This document shows positions 44,501-53,470 of a DNA stretch of 64,000 nt, piece after piece. The stretch covers positions 2,149,501 to 2,213,500 of the forward strand of contig NZ_CP146069.1 in assembly GCF_037023735.1 (NCBI RefSeq), in the 5' to 3' direction. Every line of letters begins with the position of its first letter. Positions within the stretch are counted from its first letter, which is position 1. The notes under the pieces were generated by a model, which searched no databases, was not told the origin of the DNA, and was given only the letters and a program-made list of their open reading frames with translations. The DNA is from Roseovarius sp. S88 (GTDB lineage: Bacteria; Pseudomonadota; Alphaproteobacteria; Rhodobacterales; Rhodobacteraceae). Position numbers and translations under genes: made by a program.

Positions 44501-45263
44501 CACCAATTTTCAGGAACCCCATCAAGCCCGAGGATTTGCCGCCACCTGAAAGCGGCTCATCCGCGCCGCGCAGCGACGAGAAGTTGGTGCCTGTGCCGGA
44601 GCCGTACTTAAAGAGCCGTGCCTCACGCACCCAAAGGTCCATGATGCCACCATCGCCCACAAGGTCGTCGGCCACAGACTGAATAAAGCAGGCATGCGGC
44701 TGTGGGTGTTCATAGGCACTGGTGGATTTGGTCAGCTCACCGGTCTTGTAATCCACATAGTGGTGACCCTGCCCCGGTCCGTCGATGCCATAAGCCCAAT
44801 GCAGACCCGTGTTGAACCATTGCGGGCTGTTGGGCGCTGCCATCTGACGGGCCAGCATGTGGCGCATCTCATCGAAATAGGAACGCGCGTCTTTCTCGTC
44901 AGAAAAGTAACCGCCTTTCCAACCCCAGTAGGCCCAGGCCCCTGCAAGGCGATCAAACACTTGCTTGGCGCTGGTTTCACCCGTTTTCGGAGTATCCTCC
45001 GCTGCGGGGGCCGAGCGCCACAGGAATTCCGGCACGCCCTCTTCTTCCACTTTTTTCAGATCGGTGGGCACGCCTGCCTTGCGAAAATATTTCTGCGCGA
45101 TCACATCGCTCGCCACCTGGCTCCAGCTCGCCGGGACTTCAACGTCATCCAGCTTGAATACTGTTGTTCCATCTGGGTTCCGGATCTCCGAACTTGTCTT
45201 GATAAACTCGATTTCCGCGTATGCGTCTTTGCCTGCTTTGGTGAATTTGCGATCAATCTTCAT
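41595..45263 (-). CDS. nrdJ: Adenosylcobalamin-dependent (class II) ribonucleotide reductase
   Basis: A 1222-residue class II reductase making dNTPs with adenosylcobalamin as radical source. Core motifs include the substrate-loop region [23 protein letters not shown] near residue 460, [23 protein letters not shown] near 225, and the [22 protein letters not shown] loop near 665. The C-terminal Cys-rich tail ([12 protein letters not shown]...[14 protein letters not shown]) is zinc-ribbon-like and shuttles electrons. Full length for the family. No B12 riboswitch is evident; instead candidate NrdR boxes lie about 175 bp upstream. This is a core enzyme of Roseobacter-type bacteria, tying growth to cobalamin supply. 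Confidence 0.95.
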   Translation of the reverse strand: MKIDRKFTKAGKDAYAEIEFIKTSSEIRNPDGTTVFKLDDVEVPASWSQVASDVIAQKYFRKAGVPTDLKKVEEEGVPEFLWRSAPAAEDTPKTGETSAKQVFDRLAGAWAYWGWKGGYFSDEKDARSYFDEMRHMLARQMAAPNSPQWFNTGLHWAYGIDGPGQGHHYVDYKTGELTKSTSAYEHPQPHACFIQSVADDLVGDGGIMDLWVREARLFKYGSGTGTNFSSLRGADEPLSGGGKSSGLMGFLKIGDRAAGAIKSGGTTRRAAKMVICDVDHPDVEDFINWKVIEEQKVASIVAGSKMHEQKLNEIFSAIRTWDGSTEDAVDPTKNESLKTAIRGAKKSAIPETYVKRVLDYARQGYDSIEFPTYDTDWDSEAYASVSGQNSNNSIRVTDAFLYAVKKDADWELTNRTDGTVAKTIKARDLWEKVGHAAWACADPGIQYHDTVNAWHTCPEDGQIRGSNPCSEYMFLDDTACNLASMNLLQFYDGEKFDAESYVHATRLWTLTLEISVMMAQFPSKEIAQLSYEFRTLGLGYANIGGLLMNMGLGYDSDEGRALCGALTAVMTGVSYATSAEIAKELGPFAGYERNKDHMLRVMRNHRNAAYGATEGYEELAVKPVPLDLANCPDNRLADLAMASWDEALKLGEKHGYRNAQATVIAPTGTIGLVMDCDTTGIEPDFALVKFKKLAGGGYFKIINQSVPAALEKLGYGSAQIEEIVAYAVGHGTIGNAPGVNHTSLTGHGFGPNELAKIDAAVGSAFDIRFVFNQWTLGEEFCQNVLGIPAEKLNDPTFDLLASLGYSKADIEAANDHVCGTMTLEGAPHLSKDHYHVFDCANPCGKKGKRFLSVNSHIDMMAAAQSFISGAISKTINMPNDATIEDCQEAYERSWQMGVKANALYRDGSKLSQPLAAALVEDDDDAAEVLESGTPQEKAQVLAEKIVEKVIVKEIVKSHREKMPERRKGYTQKATVGGHKVYLRTGEYEDGQLGEIFIDMHKEGAGFRAMMNNFAIAVSVGLQYGVPLEEFVDAFTFTKFEPAGMVQGNDSIKNATSILDYIFRELAVSYLDRTDLAHVKPEGASFDDLGRGEEEGVSNIKEMSGEAATNSLEVLKQISSTGYLRKRLPQELVVLNGGQSIGATALAGADPEVALQTLVPETAEAAVAVSASVTTTATTMDAATKAKMQGYEGDPCGECGNYTLVRNGTCMKCNTCGSTSGCS

Positions 45264-45813
45264 TAGCTGCGCCCCGTAGCCAAATTGTGTTAAACCTGCC
45301 CCCTCTCAGGGCGTGCCTGTCGGTGGAAAACAAGAACAACACGCCCCGGTCGGCTGCCGCGTAAATACGAATACAACCTCTCGTCCCCGGGTTATCCGAA
45401 GGTATAGATGGGTGTCTGTCCCTGCCTAGCCCCGCACCACTATATCTTGTGGCTTGTCGACCTGCTCACACAAAGTGACGTATGTGACCATACCAGGTCA
45501 ACGCATTTTTTTGGCCAATTTACAAAAATTTCATATTGACTGAGATTTTCCACAGGTCGGTTTTTTACAACAACTGATTCACGAGCCCGTGATGACAGCA
45601 AATGCGACTCTGCACCCGACCATGAAAAGCGCTTTAGCCACGCTAGTTTATCGCCGCCAACGCACGCAACACATCACCTTATGCCATGCGCAAGGACCGA
45701 CCAGTTATCAACACCGGTGTTTTTTTGCCGAGTTCTCGACGAAGCTCAGTATGCTGTGCGCCGCGGCAACCAAGCCACAGGAAAAGCATTCAGAATCGCA
45801 TTCTTGAGAGAGA
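45264..45813. other. 550-bp intergenic region upstream of nrdJ
   Basis: It contains the candidate NrdR boxes at 45437-45483, an AT-rich stretch at 45505-45560 that may carry promoter elements, and no credible gene. A TTATCAACA sequence near 45705, a DnaA-box variant, is also present. No cobalamin riboswitch signature (the B12 box and a large multibranched aptamer) is apparent by eye. Confidence 0.5.
45437..45483. promoter_or_regulatory. Candidate tandem NrdR boxes upstream of nrdJ
   Basis: CCACTATATCTTGTGG at 45437-45452 (reverse complement CCACAAGATATAGTGG) matches the 16-bp NrdR consensus ACACWATATATWGTGT at 13 positions. A weaker second site, ACACAAAGTGACGTAT at 45468-45483, starts exactly 31 bp further on; NrdR boxes usually come in pairs about 31-32 bp apart. 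By family knowledge NrdR represses ribonucleotide reductase genes. Confidence 0.7.
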
Positions 45814-45890
45814 TGGTCGGGGCGGCAGGATTCGAACCTACGACCCCCTGTACCCAAAACAGGTGCGCTACCAGACTGCGCCACGCCCCG
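45814..45890 (-). tRNA. tRNA-Pro (anticodon TGG)
   Basis: On the minus strand CGGGGCG (from 45890) pairs with CGCCCCG, with discriminator A and an encoded CCA at 45814-45816. The anticodon arm CCTGT-TTTGGGT-ACAGG gives anticodon TGG, and GGTTCGAATCC is the T-loop. Length 77 nt, a class I proline tRNA. Confidence 0.95.
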
Positions 45891-45967
45891 GACCGTGCCT
45901 CCCTCTAGCGAGGTTTATTCGGTTTGAAAAGGCCCAGTGAACACGGAATGGAAAAAATTGTGCGACA

Positions 45968-46459
45968 TCACGACCCGCAGGGCCATTTCGCCTTTGCGTT
46001 AACTATAGCGGGGTGCCGCAATTCTGTGCCCTGAGTGATTCCAAATGCGCGCGCCAAACCGCCGTTCACCTCAAGCACATATTGGATCATATCCCCGCCA
46101 AAAATGCTTTCTTCACTTAGCGGAACAGCCTCGTGGTGCACATGCTGTACGACACCGGTATCGTCGACAAAAATCATGTCCAGAGGAATGAGCGTGTTAC
46201 GCATCCAGAAACTGACCTCATCAGGTCTTTCATAGACAAACAGCATCCCTGAACTTGGGGGCAACGAGGTTCTATGCATCAATCCCTGGCCGCGCTCGGA
46301 GGGATCGTCGGCCACTTCAACGGTAAACTGCGCCTGCCCCCAATCCCCGCGGAGTTGCACAAGATCTTCGCGGCACGCCTCTGCTAATGCCGAAGCGGGT
46401 GCTAAAAACAGCAGTATTGATGTTAGGAGTCTTTTGACTGCTTTACCGCGGTTTCCCAT
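45968..46459 (-). CDS. DUF192 family exported protein
   Basis: A 163-residue protein. A signal peptide at residues about 9-28 (VKRLLTSILLFLAPASALA) precedes the DUF192 core: QFTVEVADDPSERGQGLMHRTSLPPSSGMLFVY, then SFWMRNTLIPLDMIFVDDTGVV and the closing GDMIQYVLEVNGG. By family knowledge these are small periplasmic or lipoprotein-like proteins of unknown role. ATG 46459 has CGGAGG seven bases upstream; a TTG two codons earlier is less good. Its start lies inside the end of the cold-shock gene (37-bp overlap), so it is coupled to it. Confidence 0.85.
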   Translation of the reverse strand: MGNRGKAVKRLLTSILLFLAPASALAEACREDLVQLRGDWGQAQFTVEVADDPSERGQGLMHRTSLPPSSGMLFVYERPDEVSFWMRNTLIPLDMIFVDDTGVVQHVHHEAVPLSEESIFGGDMIQYVLEVNGGLARAFGITQGTELRHPAIVNAKAKWPCGS

Positions 46460-46962
46460 CCGCAAACCTCCGTGGCCATACGACCACGCTTACCTTCGAT
46501 CACGCGGATTGCAAGCGCTTCACCTGGTTGCAGATCCGCCAGTCCTGAACGGCGCAGCACTTCGACATGTACGAACACGTCCTCGTCACGACCGAAGGTA
46601 TTGGCAAACCCAAAGCCTTTGCCTTTATCAAACCACTTCACCCGCGCAGGCTCCAGCGGCGCCGACCGAATGACTTCAGGGTCGATATCATCAAGATCGG
46701 CCAGGCCAGATGTCTCAATATCCTCGGGAGGCTCGATCTCAAGAACTTCGACGGCCTGCTCACCGCGGTCGGTTTTCTGAACCTCCAGCACAACGCCCGC
46801 GCGATCCGCAACCGAGCTTTGACCAAAATTTCGAAGCACATTGGCATGAAGCAATATGTCCGGTCCGCCTTCGTCGGCTAGAACAAAGCCAAAGCCTTTG
46901 ACGGGATCAAACCATTTGACCCGGCCATGAACTGTGCGTGTTGCTGGAGTGTCGTCCGTCAC
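46423..46962 (-). CDS. Tandem cold-shock domain protein
   Basis: About 179 residues with two cold-shock domains. CSD1 is at about residues 8-72 (VHGRVKWFDPVKGFGFVLADEG...DILLHANVLR); CSD2 at about 104-168 (ARVKWFDKGKGFGFANTFGRDEDVFVHVEVL). Each has both RNP-type motifs (KGFGF and the D-[IV]-[LF]-[LV]-H segment). By family knowledge it binds single-stranded nucleic acid. Doubled CSDs are common in Rhodobacteraceae. GTG 46962, nine bases after GGTGGGA, is preferred to TTG 46980. It is cotranscribed with the DUF192 gene. Confidence 0.85.
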   Translation of the reverse strand: MTDDTPATRTVHGRVKWFDPVKGFGFVLADEGGPDILLHANVLRNFGQSSVADRAGVVLEVQKTDRGEQAVEVLEIEPPEDIETSGLADLDDIDPEVIRSAPLEPARVKWFDKGKGFGFANTFGRDEDVFVHVEVLRRSGLADLQPGEALAIRVIEGKRGRMATEVCGWETAVKQSKDS

Positions 46963-47083
46963 CGCTGTGGTCCCACCCAAAATCGAGGCCTAAAACCTAG
47001 TCTACTTTCGAAAGCGGCGAAAGTGTATTTCGCGCCTAAATTTCCTTTTCTCTCAGCGTGTTGCATTTGGCGTAACGTCAACG

Positions 47084-47689
47084 TCATGGATTAAGCCTCT
47101 CAACATTCCAAGAATCCGCATCCGACTCACGACGCCACACAAAGCGGTCATGCAGACGAAATGCGCCATCTGCCCAAAATTCAATTTCCACCGGTGCAAT
47201 CTTGAATCCGCCCCAAAAAGGTGGGCGATCCGGGTTTGGACCCTTTGCCGCGGTAACCTTGGCCACCTCTGCCATAAGATGCGCGCGCGACGAAAGCGGT
47301 TCGGATTGCCGCGACGCCCAGGCCCCCAAACGGCTCTTGAGAGACCGCGATGCGTAGTATTCATCTGCCTCCGGCCCATCTTCCCGGGTCACCGCACCGC
47401 GCACCCTGATCTGACGCCGCAGGGATTTCCAGTGCAGCACCACGGCAGCCTTGCCGCTGGCTTCTATTTCTCGCCCCTTGGCACTTCCGTAGTTGGTGTA
47501 GAACCAGAACGCATCGTCTGTGATATCCTTCAAAAGCACCATGCGCACATTGGGCAATCCCGTTTCATTCACGGTGGCAAGTGCCATGGCATTGGGATCA
47601 TTGACCTCGCTTGCCTCCGCTTCGGACAACCATGCACGTGCAATTGCAAACGGATCATCTCCGGCGAATTTTCCGTCTCTCTCGCTCAT
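47084..47689 (-). CDS. pdxH: Pyridoxamine 5'-phosphate oxidase
   Basis: A 201-residue FMN enzyme converting PNP or PMP to pyridoxal 5'-phosphate. [64 protein letters not shown] is typical (it covers the FMN and PLP sites), then the diagnostic C-terminus [15 protein letters not shown]. Full length. It is divergent from fabI across about 170 bp. Confidence 0.95.
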   Translation of the reverse strand: MSERDGKFAGDDPFAIARAWLSEAEASEVNDPNAMALATVNETGLPNVRMVLLKDITDDAFWFYTNYGSAKGREIEASGKAAVVLHWKSLRRQIRVRGAVTREDGPEADEYYASRSLKSRLGAWASRQSEPLSSRAHLMAEVAKVTAAKGPNPDRPPFWGGFKIAPVEIEFWADGAFRLHDRFVWRRESDADSWNVERLNP

Positions 47690-47861
47690 GTGAGTGTCCC
47701 TTGATCCCTGACTCTTTAACCGAAACCGTCCCGCCTATCTGACGTTGCAAACCCGCAGGAGTGTCAACCTGTCCAAACGAGGTACATCGTCTGGCTCTTG
47801 ATGCTGCGGGTTTGATCGCCTAAAGCAACTATACACTAAAAACACGGGCCGGGGACAGGAT

Positions 47862-48668
47862 ATGTCGAACTCTTTGATGGCAGGCAAACGCGGGCTGATT
47901 ATGGGCCTGGCCAATGACAAGTCCATCGCATGGGGCATTGCCAAGGCATGCGCCGAACAGGGCGCGGAATTAGCTTTTTCCTATCAAGGCGATGCGCTGA
48001 AAAAACGCGTGGCCCCTTTAGCACAGCAACTCGGCTCTGATATTGTTCTGCCGTGTGACGTCAGCGACCCGGCGTCGATCGACGACCTCTTCGCAAGTTT
48101 GCAAAACCGCTGGGACAATCTGGACTTCATCGTTCATGCCATCGGGTTTTCCGACAAGAATGAGCTGCGCGGCCGCTATGTCGACACAAGCCGCGACAAT
48201 TTCATGATGACCATGGACATCTCGGTCTATTCCTTTACGGCCGTGGCACAGCGCGCAGAGAAGATGATGAACAATGGTGGCGCGATGTTGACGCTGACCT
48301 ATTATGGCGCAGAGCAGGTCATGCCGCATTACAATGTGATGGGTGTGGCCAAAGCCGCTCTTGAAGCGTCCGTCAAATATCTGGCCGAAGATCTGGGCAA
48401 GGACGGGATTCGCGTCAATGCCATCAGCGCAGGGCCGATCAAAACGCTGGCAGCCTCCGGCATTGGCGATTTCCGCTACATCCTGAAATGGAATGAGCTG
48501 AACTCTCCCCTGCGGCGCAACGTATCCACAGAAGATGTGGGCAAATCAGCGCTCTACCTGCTCTCTGACTTGGGCAGCGGTGTCACAGGTGAGAACCTGC
48601 ATGTGGACGCGGGCTATCACGTGGTCGGCATGAAGGCAGTGGATGCGCCTGACATCGACAAAACGTAA
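47862..48668 (+). CDS. fabI: Enoyl-ACP reductase
   Basis: A 268-residue NADH-dependent enoyl-ACP reductase of the short-chain dehydrogenase fold. The cofactor loop has GLANDKSIAWGIAKA near residue 15, and the catalytic Tyr-x6-Lys is YNVMGVAK near residue 157 (with the upstream LTYYGAE). The C-terminus ends with GENLHVDAGYHVVGM. It completes the last step of fatty-acid elongation and is the triclosan target family. ATG 47862 has GGGGACAGG in front. Confidence 0.95.
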   Translation: MSNSLMAGKRGLIMGLANDKSIAWGIAKACAEQGAELAFSYQGDALKKRVAPLAQQLGSDIVLPCDVSDPASIDDLFASLQNRWDNLDFIVHAIGFSDKNELRGRYVDTSRDNFMMTMDISVYSFTAVAQRAEKMMNNGGAMLTLTYYGAEQVMPHYNVMGVAKAALEASVKYLAEDLGKDGIRVNAISAGPIKTLAASGIGDFRYILKWNELNSPLRRNVSTEDVGKSALYLLSDLGSGVTGENLHVDAGYHVVGMKAVDAPDIDKT

Positions 48669-48683
48669 GGATTGCGGCTCCCA

Positions 48684-49247
48684 ATGCGACTCGCAACACT
48701 CTTGCTCGTCATGGCTGCAATGCCGCTACGCGCGCAAGAACTGTGCGGTGCTGACCCGGAAACACTGAGCAAGCATATCTCTGGGACATGGATGTCAGAG
48801 GTTGTGGCATCACGGGTCCATGTGGCTGGTGTTAAAGAACACGGGCCACGCGGACATGTCGAAGATATCACGTTTCAATTCACGCCCTCTGGAGCCGGGC
48901 AGATGGTGATCAAAAATCAATCTTTGGACGCTATGATTCAAGAGCCCGGCGGGTTGGCGATGCTGGCCAAGCCAGATCATCTAAGCGCGTTTGCCGCCGC
49001 TTCAGACTTCGCCACACCAGAAGAAAAGGCGCCGCACAAAGACTGCGACATTCGCTTTGTTCCACAAATCTCGGCCAACAAACCCGCAAACGACAGTGTT
49101 GAAGTCGCTAAAAACGAGGTAGAACTGATACTTCTGGCACCAGAATTGATGGCAGGCGCTCAAGTGGTTACGCTGGAAATTGAGGGGGTAGAGACAAAGA
49201 TCGTCTCTGCACTTCTTTTGCGGCGCGACAAAGGAGCCTTGCAGTGA
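48684..49247 (+). CDS. Exported hypothetical protein after fabI
   Basis: A 187-residue protein with a signal peptide (RLATLLLVMAAMPLRA, cleavage before QEL), then a lipocalin-like beginning (CGADPETLSKHISGTWMSE) and mostly beta-strand sequence. No catalytic motif or named domain is recognised. The start at ATG 48684 is chosen over TTG 48672. The stop overlaps the GTG of the LysE gene (GTGA), implying coupling. Confidence 0.72.
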   Translation: MRLATLLLVMAAMPLRAQELCGADPETLSKHISGTWMSEVVASRVHVAGVKEHGPRGHVEDITFQFTPSGAGQMVIKNQSLDAMIQEPGGLAMLAKPDHLSAFAAASDFATPEEKAPHKDCDIRFVPQISANKPANDSVEVAKNEVELILLAPELMAGAQVVTLEIEGVETKIVSALLLRRDKGALQ

Positions 49248-49846
49248 CACTTGCGCATCTGATCGCCTTCAACTTGACCCTGCTGGCCGCCATGGCCGCG
49301 CCGGGACCGGCCTTTCTTTTTGCGATCAAACAGGCCGTGTCTGGCGGATTCTGGACAGGCGTTGCGACCGGGGCCGGTCTTGGGTTAGTTGCGGCGGCCT
49401 GGACCGGTGCCGCGCTCTTGGGCCTTGATGTGATCTTCCGGCTTTTCCCGTTCATCTACACGGCTCTTAAGATCGGCGGCGCGCTCTATCTGATGTACCT
49501 CGCCTGGTCGATCTGGAAGAGCGCCAAGGAACCGCTTTCTGAAGCTGCGCAGCCGGGGGCCAAGGCATTCTGGGGCGGGGTTCTGGTCAATCTGGCAAAC
49601 CCCAAGTCGGTGCTCTTCGCCGCCTCAGTCCTGATCGTGATCTTCCCCGAAGGATTAAGTCTGGCTGAGAAAGGTTTGATCGTTCTCAATCATTTCTGCG
49701 TCGAACTTGTCGTCTATGCCCTTATGGCCGCCGCACTGGCCTCACCCCCTGCACGTGCGGGCTACCTGCGGCTGAAACCAATCTTTGATCGTATCGCTGC
49801 CTTGGTGCTCGGCGCGCTCGGCTTACGACTATTATTCAATCGATAA
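49244..49846 (+). CDS. LysE/RhtB-family amino-acid exporter
   Basis: A 200-residue inner-membrane protein with six predicted helices. AMAAPGPAFLFAIKQAVSGGFWTGVATGAGLGL near residue 15 is the diagnostic LysE-family PGP motif, and FWGGVLVNLANPKSVLFAASVLIV near residue 103 the second one (N-P-K). By family knowledge it exports amino acids or analogues such as homoserine lactones. The start is GTG 49244, overlapping the preceding stop. Confidence 0.88.
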   Translation: MTLAHLIAFNLTLLAAMAAPGPAFLFAIKQAVSGGFWTGVATGAGLGLVAAAWTGAALLGLDVIFRLFPFIYTALKIGGALYLMYLAWSIWKSAKEPLSEAAQPGAKAFWGGVLVNLANPKSVLFAASVLIVIFPEGLSLAEKGLIVLNHFCVELVVYALMAAALASPPARAGYLRLKPIFDRIAALVLGALGLRLLFNR

Positions 49847-49864
49847 CTCAAAAGGACGGCTGCC

Positions 49865-50362
49865 ATGACCGACCGCCTGCCCCATGAAAAAGGTTTTCAC
49901 GTCAGCTGGGATCAGTTGCATCGCGACGCCCGCGCGCTGGCGTGGCGTTTGCAGGGCGAAGCGCCGGAAGATGGCTGGCGTGCCATTGTGGCAATCACGC
50001 GGGGCGGCATGGCCCCGGCAATGATTATCGCGCGCGAATTGGACGTGCGCGCCGTCGACACGATCAGCGTCAAATCTTACGACCATCAAACCCAAAGCGA
50101 GGCGATCATTCTGAAATCTCCTGATATGGATTTGATGGGCGAAGGCGACGGCGTTCTCATTATTGATGATCTGGTCGATACCGGTCGCACCCTGGAGCTG
50201 GTCCGCAAACTTTTACCTGCTGCGCATGTGGCGACGGTCTATGCCAAACCTAAAGGACGTGAGCTGGTGCATACATTCATCACCGAAGTGAGCCAGGACA
50301 CCTGGATTTTCTTTCCATGGGATATGGCCCTGCAATATGTCGAACCCTATCGGGGGGCCTGA
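49865..50362 (+). CDS. gpt: Xanthine-guanine phosphoribosyltransferase
   Basis: A 165-residue type I phosphoribosyltransferase salvaging xanthine and guanine. The PRPP motif is [18 protein letters not shown] near residue 98; [21 protein letters not shown] near 41 and the closing [10 protein letters not shown] are typical of Gpt. It starts 18 bp after the LysE gene behind AAAAGGACGGCTGCC. Confidence 0.92.
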   Translation: MTDRLPHEKGFHVSWDQLHRDARALAWRLQGEAPEDGWRAIVAITRGGMAPAMIIARELDVRAVDTISVKSYDHQTQSEAIILKSPDMDLMGEGDGVLIIDDLVDTGRTLELVRKLLPAAHVATVYAKPKGRELVHTFITEVSQDTWIFFPWDMALQYVEPYRGA

Positions 50363-50365
50363 GAT

Positions 50366-51559
50366 ATGAGCCATCTTTCTCGCACGCAAACAACCTTTTC
50401 ACCCCCTGTGATGGAGGCGCGGCGCTGGCTTGACGGCGTGCAGTTCACCCAGGACAGGCCGCTTATCAATGTCAGTCAGGCTGCACCGGTCGACCCGCCC
50501 CCTGAGGCCCTGCGGCAGGTGATCGCCGAGGCGGCGCTCCATACGCCAGAGGCGCATCTTTATGGCCCAGTACTCGGTCGCCCCGATCTTCGCGCCGAGG
50601 TGGCCAGCCAATGGCGTGGCGCATACGGCGCGGATGTGTTACCCGATCAAGTTGCGATCACGTCGGGCTGCAATCAGGCCTTCAGCGCGGCGATCACGGC
50701 TCTGTGCTCTGAAGGGGATGAAGTTATTCTTCCAACCCCATGGTATTTTAATCATAAAATGTGGCTCGATATGGCCGGGGTTGGTGCCGTTCCACTGCCC
50801 ACTGATGCCGCTTTGTTGCCCGACCCGGATGAGGCCAAGGCCCTGATCACCGACCGCACGCGCGCCATTGTTCTGGTCACACCCAACAATCCCGGTGGGG
50901 TGGAATACCCAGCTGATCTTGTCATGGCCTTTATCAAGCTGGCGCAGGAGCATGGTATTGCGTTGATTGTCGATGAGACCTACCGCGACTTTGATGCGCG
51001 CACCGGCGCCCCACACGCGCTTTTCCAGGAACCCGATTGGGACCAGACGCTGATTCAGCTTTATTCGTTTTCCAAGGCCTATCGCCTGACGGGCCACCGC
51101 GTCGGCGCGATGGTCGCCAGCACAACGCTCTTGGCTGAGGTGGAAAAATTCCTCGACACGGTCACGATCTGCCCCAACCAACTGGGGCAAATTGCGGCGC
51201 TATGGGGGATGCAGAACCTCTCTCAATGGCTGGCCGGGGAGCGCGACGAAATCCTCGACCGGCGCGCCGCTATTGAGGACAATATGCCCAAACTGGCAGA
51301 GGCCGGATGGACCCTCATGGGGTGCGGAGCATATTTTGCCTATATGCAGCACCCGTTTGAAGGCTCTTCCAAGGACCTTGCGCCGAAACTGGTGCAAGAG
51401 GCCGGTGTGCTCGCCCTGCCCGGCACGATGTTTCAGCCCGAAGGCAACCCAGATGGCGTGCGCCAATTCCGCATTGCGTTCGCCAATGTAAACCGCACCG
51501 AGGTCGGCCTTCTCTTCGATCGGCTAGCCGCCCTGCGCTGGCCTATTGCCCAAGCCTGA
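50366..51559 (+). CDS. Class I/II PLP-dependent aminotransferase
   Basis: A 397-residue fold type I aminotransferase. The PLP-binding Lys is in YSFSKAYRLTGHRVGAM near residue 236; the Asp near residue 203 is in LIVDETYRDFD, Asn in TPNNPGGV near 173, and the closing Arg near 375 in RQFRIAFANV. The substrate is unknown. It starts 3 bp after gpt, so the two are in one transcript with the LysE and fabI genes. Confidence 0.88.
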   Translation: MSHLSRTQTTFSPPVMEARRWLDGVQFTQDRPLINVSQAAPVDPPPEALRQVIAEAALHTPEAHLYGPVLGRPDLRAEVASQWRGAYGADVLPDQVAITSGCNQAFSAAITALCSEGDEVILPTPWYFNHKMWLDMAGVGAVPLPTDAALLPDPDEAKALITDRTRAIVLVTPNNPGGVEYPADLVMAFIKLAQEHGIALIVDETYRDFDARTGAPHALFQEPDWDQTLIQLYSFSKAYRLTGHRVGAMVASTTLLAEVEKFLDTVTICPNQLGQIAALWGMQNLSQWLAGERDEILDRRAAIEDNMPKLAEAGWTLMGCGAYFAYMQHPFEGSSKDLAPKLVQEAGVLALPGTMFQPEGNPDGVRQFRIAFANVNRTEVGLLFDRLAALRWPIAQA

Positions 51560-51616
51560 GAGACCGAATAGATACACGGTCAATCTGACGCATAACCGTC
51601 ATTCGCGAGGAAGAGC

Positions 51617-53458
51617 ATGGCATCGAAAAGCATCACCAAACCACTGGTCTGGATTCTCATGGGCCTGCTCATTCTGGGGCTTGGCGGCTTTGGCGTTACC
51701 AGCCTGTCGGGCACATTGCGCAGCGTCGGTAAGGTTGGCGAAGCGGATATTCGGGTGGATGAGTATTTTCGCGGGTTGCAGCAAGAGATCAACGCCTTGC
51801 AAGCCAGCCGTGGAGAGCCTGTCAGCTTTATTCAGGCCAGCACAGAAGGCATCCCCGAGCGCGTTTTGTCCCAGCTCATCAGTCGAGCCGCGTTTGATCA
51901 TGAGATGATCGCAAGCGGCGTGTCGGTGGGAGACGACGTGATCGGCGAACAAATCCTGGCGATGCCTCAATTTCGCGGCGGAGACGGAGAGTTCAATCGC
52001 GAAGCGTACCGTTTCTCGCTCGAACAGGTTGGTCTGTCAGAGCGTGACTTTGAGGAAAATATGCGCCGCGAGACCTCGCGCAGCTTTCTGCAGGCGGCGG
52101 TTTTGGCGGGCGTCACCCTGCCGGACGCCTATGGTGATGCGCTTGCCAGCTACTTGGGCGAACGTCGTGCCATCACCTGGAGCTTGCAAACCCGCAACGA
52201 TGTGGAGGTCGGCCTACCACAGCCAACGGACGCTGATCTGGAAGCCTATCATCAGGAAAACGCGGCCCTCTTCACCCGTCCGGAAACCAAACGCATCACC
52301 TATGCCTGGCTCACGCCGGAGATGATTGTCGACACGGTTGAAATTGACGAGCAATCGCTAAGGGATGCGTACGACGCTCAAATTGACCAATTCAAACAAC
52401 CAGAGCGTCGCATGGTCGACCGTCTTGTCTATCCGTCGCAGGAAGACGCGGCCGCTGCGGCCGAGCGTCTTGCCATCGGTACAACGACTTTTTCTGACCT
52501 CGTCGCAGAGCGCGGCCTGCAGCTATCGGATACCGATTTAGGGGTCGTGACGGCCAGTGACCTGGGAGCAAATGCCGATTCCGTTTTCGCCGGGTTGACA
52601 GGCAATGTCATCGGTCCGGTTGACACCGACTTGGGACCTGCATTGTTTCGCATCAATGCTATTCTTGAGGCGCAGGAAACGACTTTCGAAGACGCCCTGC
52701 CTCAGCTGCGAGAAAGTGTCGGCGCAGACCGTGCCCGCCGCGTTGTCGAAGCTCAGGTCGACAGTGTTGACGACCTTCTGGCCGGTGGTGCGACCGTTGA
52801 GGATCTGGGAACTGAAACCGACATGCAAGTGGGTCTGATCGATTGGAACCCCACAGTCTCAGACGATATCGCCGCATATGAGGCATTCCGCGAAGCTGCG
52901 GCGTCGCTGACGGAAAACGATTTTCCCGAAGTTATGCAGCTTGACGATGGCAGCATCTTTGCCATGCGGCTGGATGAGGTGATCCCACCCGAACTGGCCC
53001 CGCTCGACGAGGTTCGCGAGGCCGTCGTGGAAGGGTGGGTGAACGAAACATACGTTGAGCTTCTGGTCGAAAAGGTCACGCCACTCATCGAGCAGATGCA
53101 AAGCGGCAAAACCTTCGAAGGCGTTGATCTTCCTGTAACCGGGACACAAGAGCTGACGCGTCGGGGCTTTGTTGACAACGCCCCTGCCGATTTCATTGAC
53201 CGGGTGTTTTCCATGAAGCCGGGCGAAGTCGCGCTGATCCGTGGGCCGGGGCGTGTCTTTGTGCTCAAGCTCGATCGCATCGAGACCCCCGATGAGGAGG
53301 ACACAGATCTGGCTCAGGTGATTGAACAGCTTCGCAATGAGGCTGCAGGAACCTTGTCGCGCGATTACCTGCAAATTCTGGCCGCAGACATCCGTGGACG
53401 CGCCGGGATTGAGATTGACGATGCGGCGATCAATGCCGTGCATCTGAACTTTCAGTAA
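51617..53458 (+). CDS. PpiD-like SurA/PpiC periplasmic foldase
   Basis: A 613-residue membrane-anchored foldase. One N-terminal helix (PLVWILMGLLILGLGGFGVTSL near residues 10-31) leads into a SurA_N/PpiD region (residues about 40-215), then two parvulin-like PpiC segments around 230-360 and 400-560. By family knowledge PpiD aids folding of exported proteins at the Sec translocon. It starts with GAGGAAGAGC and ends 12 bp before trpE, so trpE probably shares its transcript. Confidence 0.85.
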   Translation: MASKSITKPLVWILMGLLILGLGGFGVTSLSGTLRSVGKVGEADIRVDEYFRGLQQEINALQASRGEPVSFIQASTEGIPERVLSQLISRAAFDHEMIASGVSVGDDVIGEQILAMPQFRGGDGEFNREAYRFSLEQVGLSERDFEENMRRETSRSFLQAAVLAGVTLPDAYGDALASYLGERRAITWSLQTRNDVEVGLPQPTDADLEAYHQENAALFTRPETKRITYAWLTPEMIVDTVEIDEQSLRDAYDAQIDQFKQPERRMVDRLVYPSQEDAAAAAERLAIGTTTFSDLVAERGLQLSDTDLGVVTASDLGANADSVFAGLTGNVIGPVDTDLGPALFRINAILEAQETTFEDALPQLRESVGADRARRVVEAQVDSVDDLLAGGATVEDLGTETDMQVGLIDWNPTVSDDIAAYEAFREAAASLTENDFPEVMQLDDGSIFAMRLDEVIPPELAPLDEVREAVVEGWVNETYVELLVEKVTPLIEQMQSGKTFEGVDLPVTGTQELTRRGFVDNAPADFIDRVFSMKPGEVALIRGPGRVFVLKLDRIETPDEEDTDLAQVIEQLRNEAAGTLSRDYLQILAADIRGRAGIEIDDAAINAVHLNFQ

Positions 53459-53470
53459 CGGACACCCGGT

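Noticed and set aside
45264..45600. Cobalamin riboswitch before nrdJ
   Set aside because: No B12-box-like sequence or large multibranched structure is apparent by eye; NrdR-like boxes are seen instead. A covariance-model scan would settle it.
45589..45807. Open frame of 72 codons upstream of tRNA-Pro
   Set aside because: No ribosome site, improbable composition, and lies in the AT-rich gap before nrdJ.
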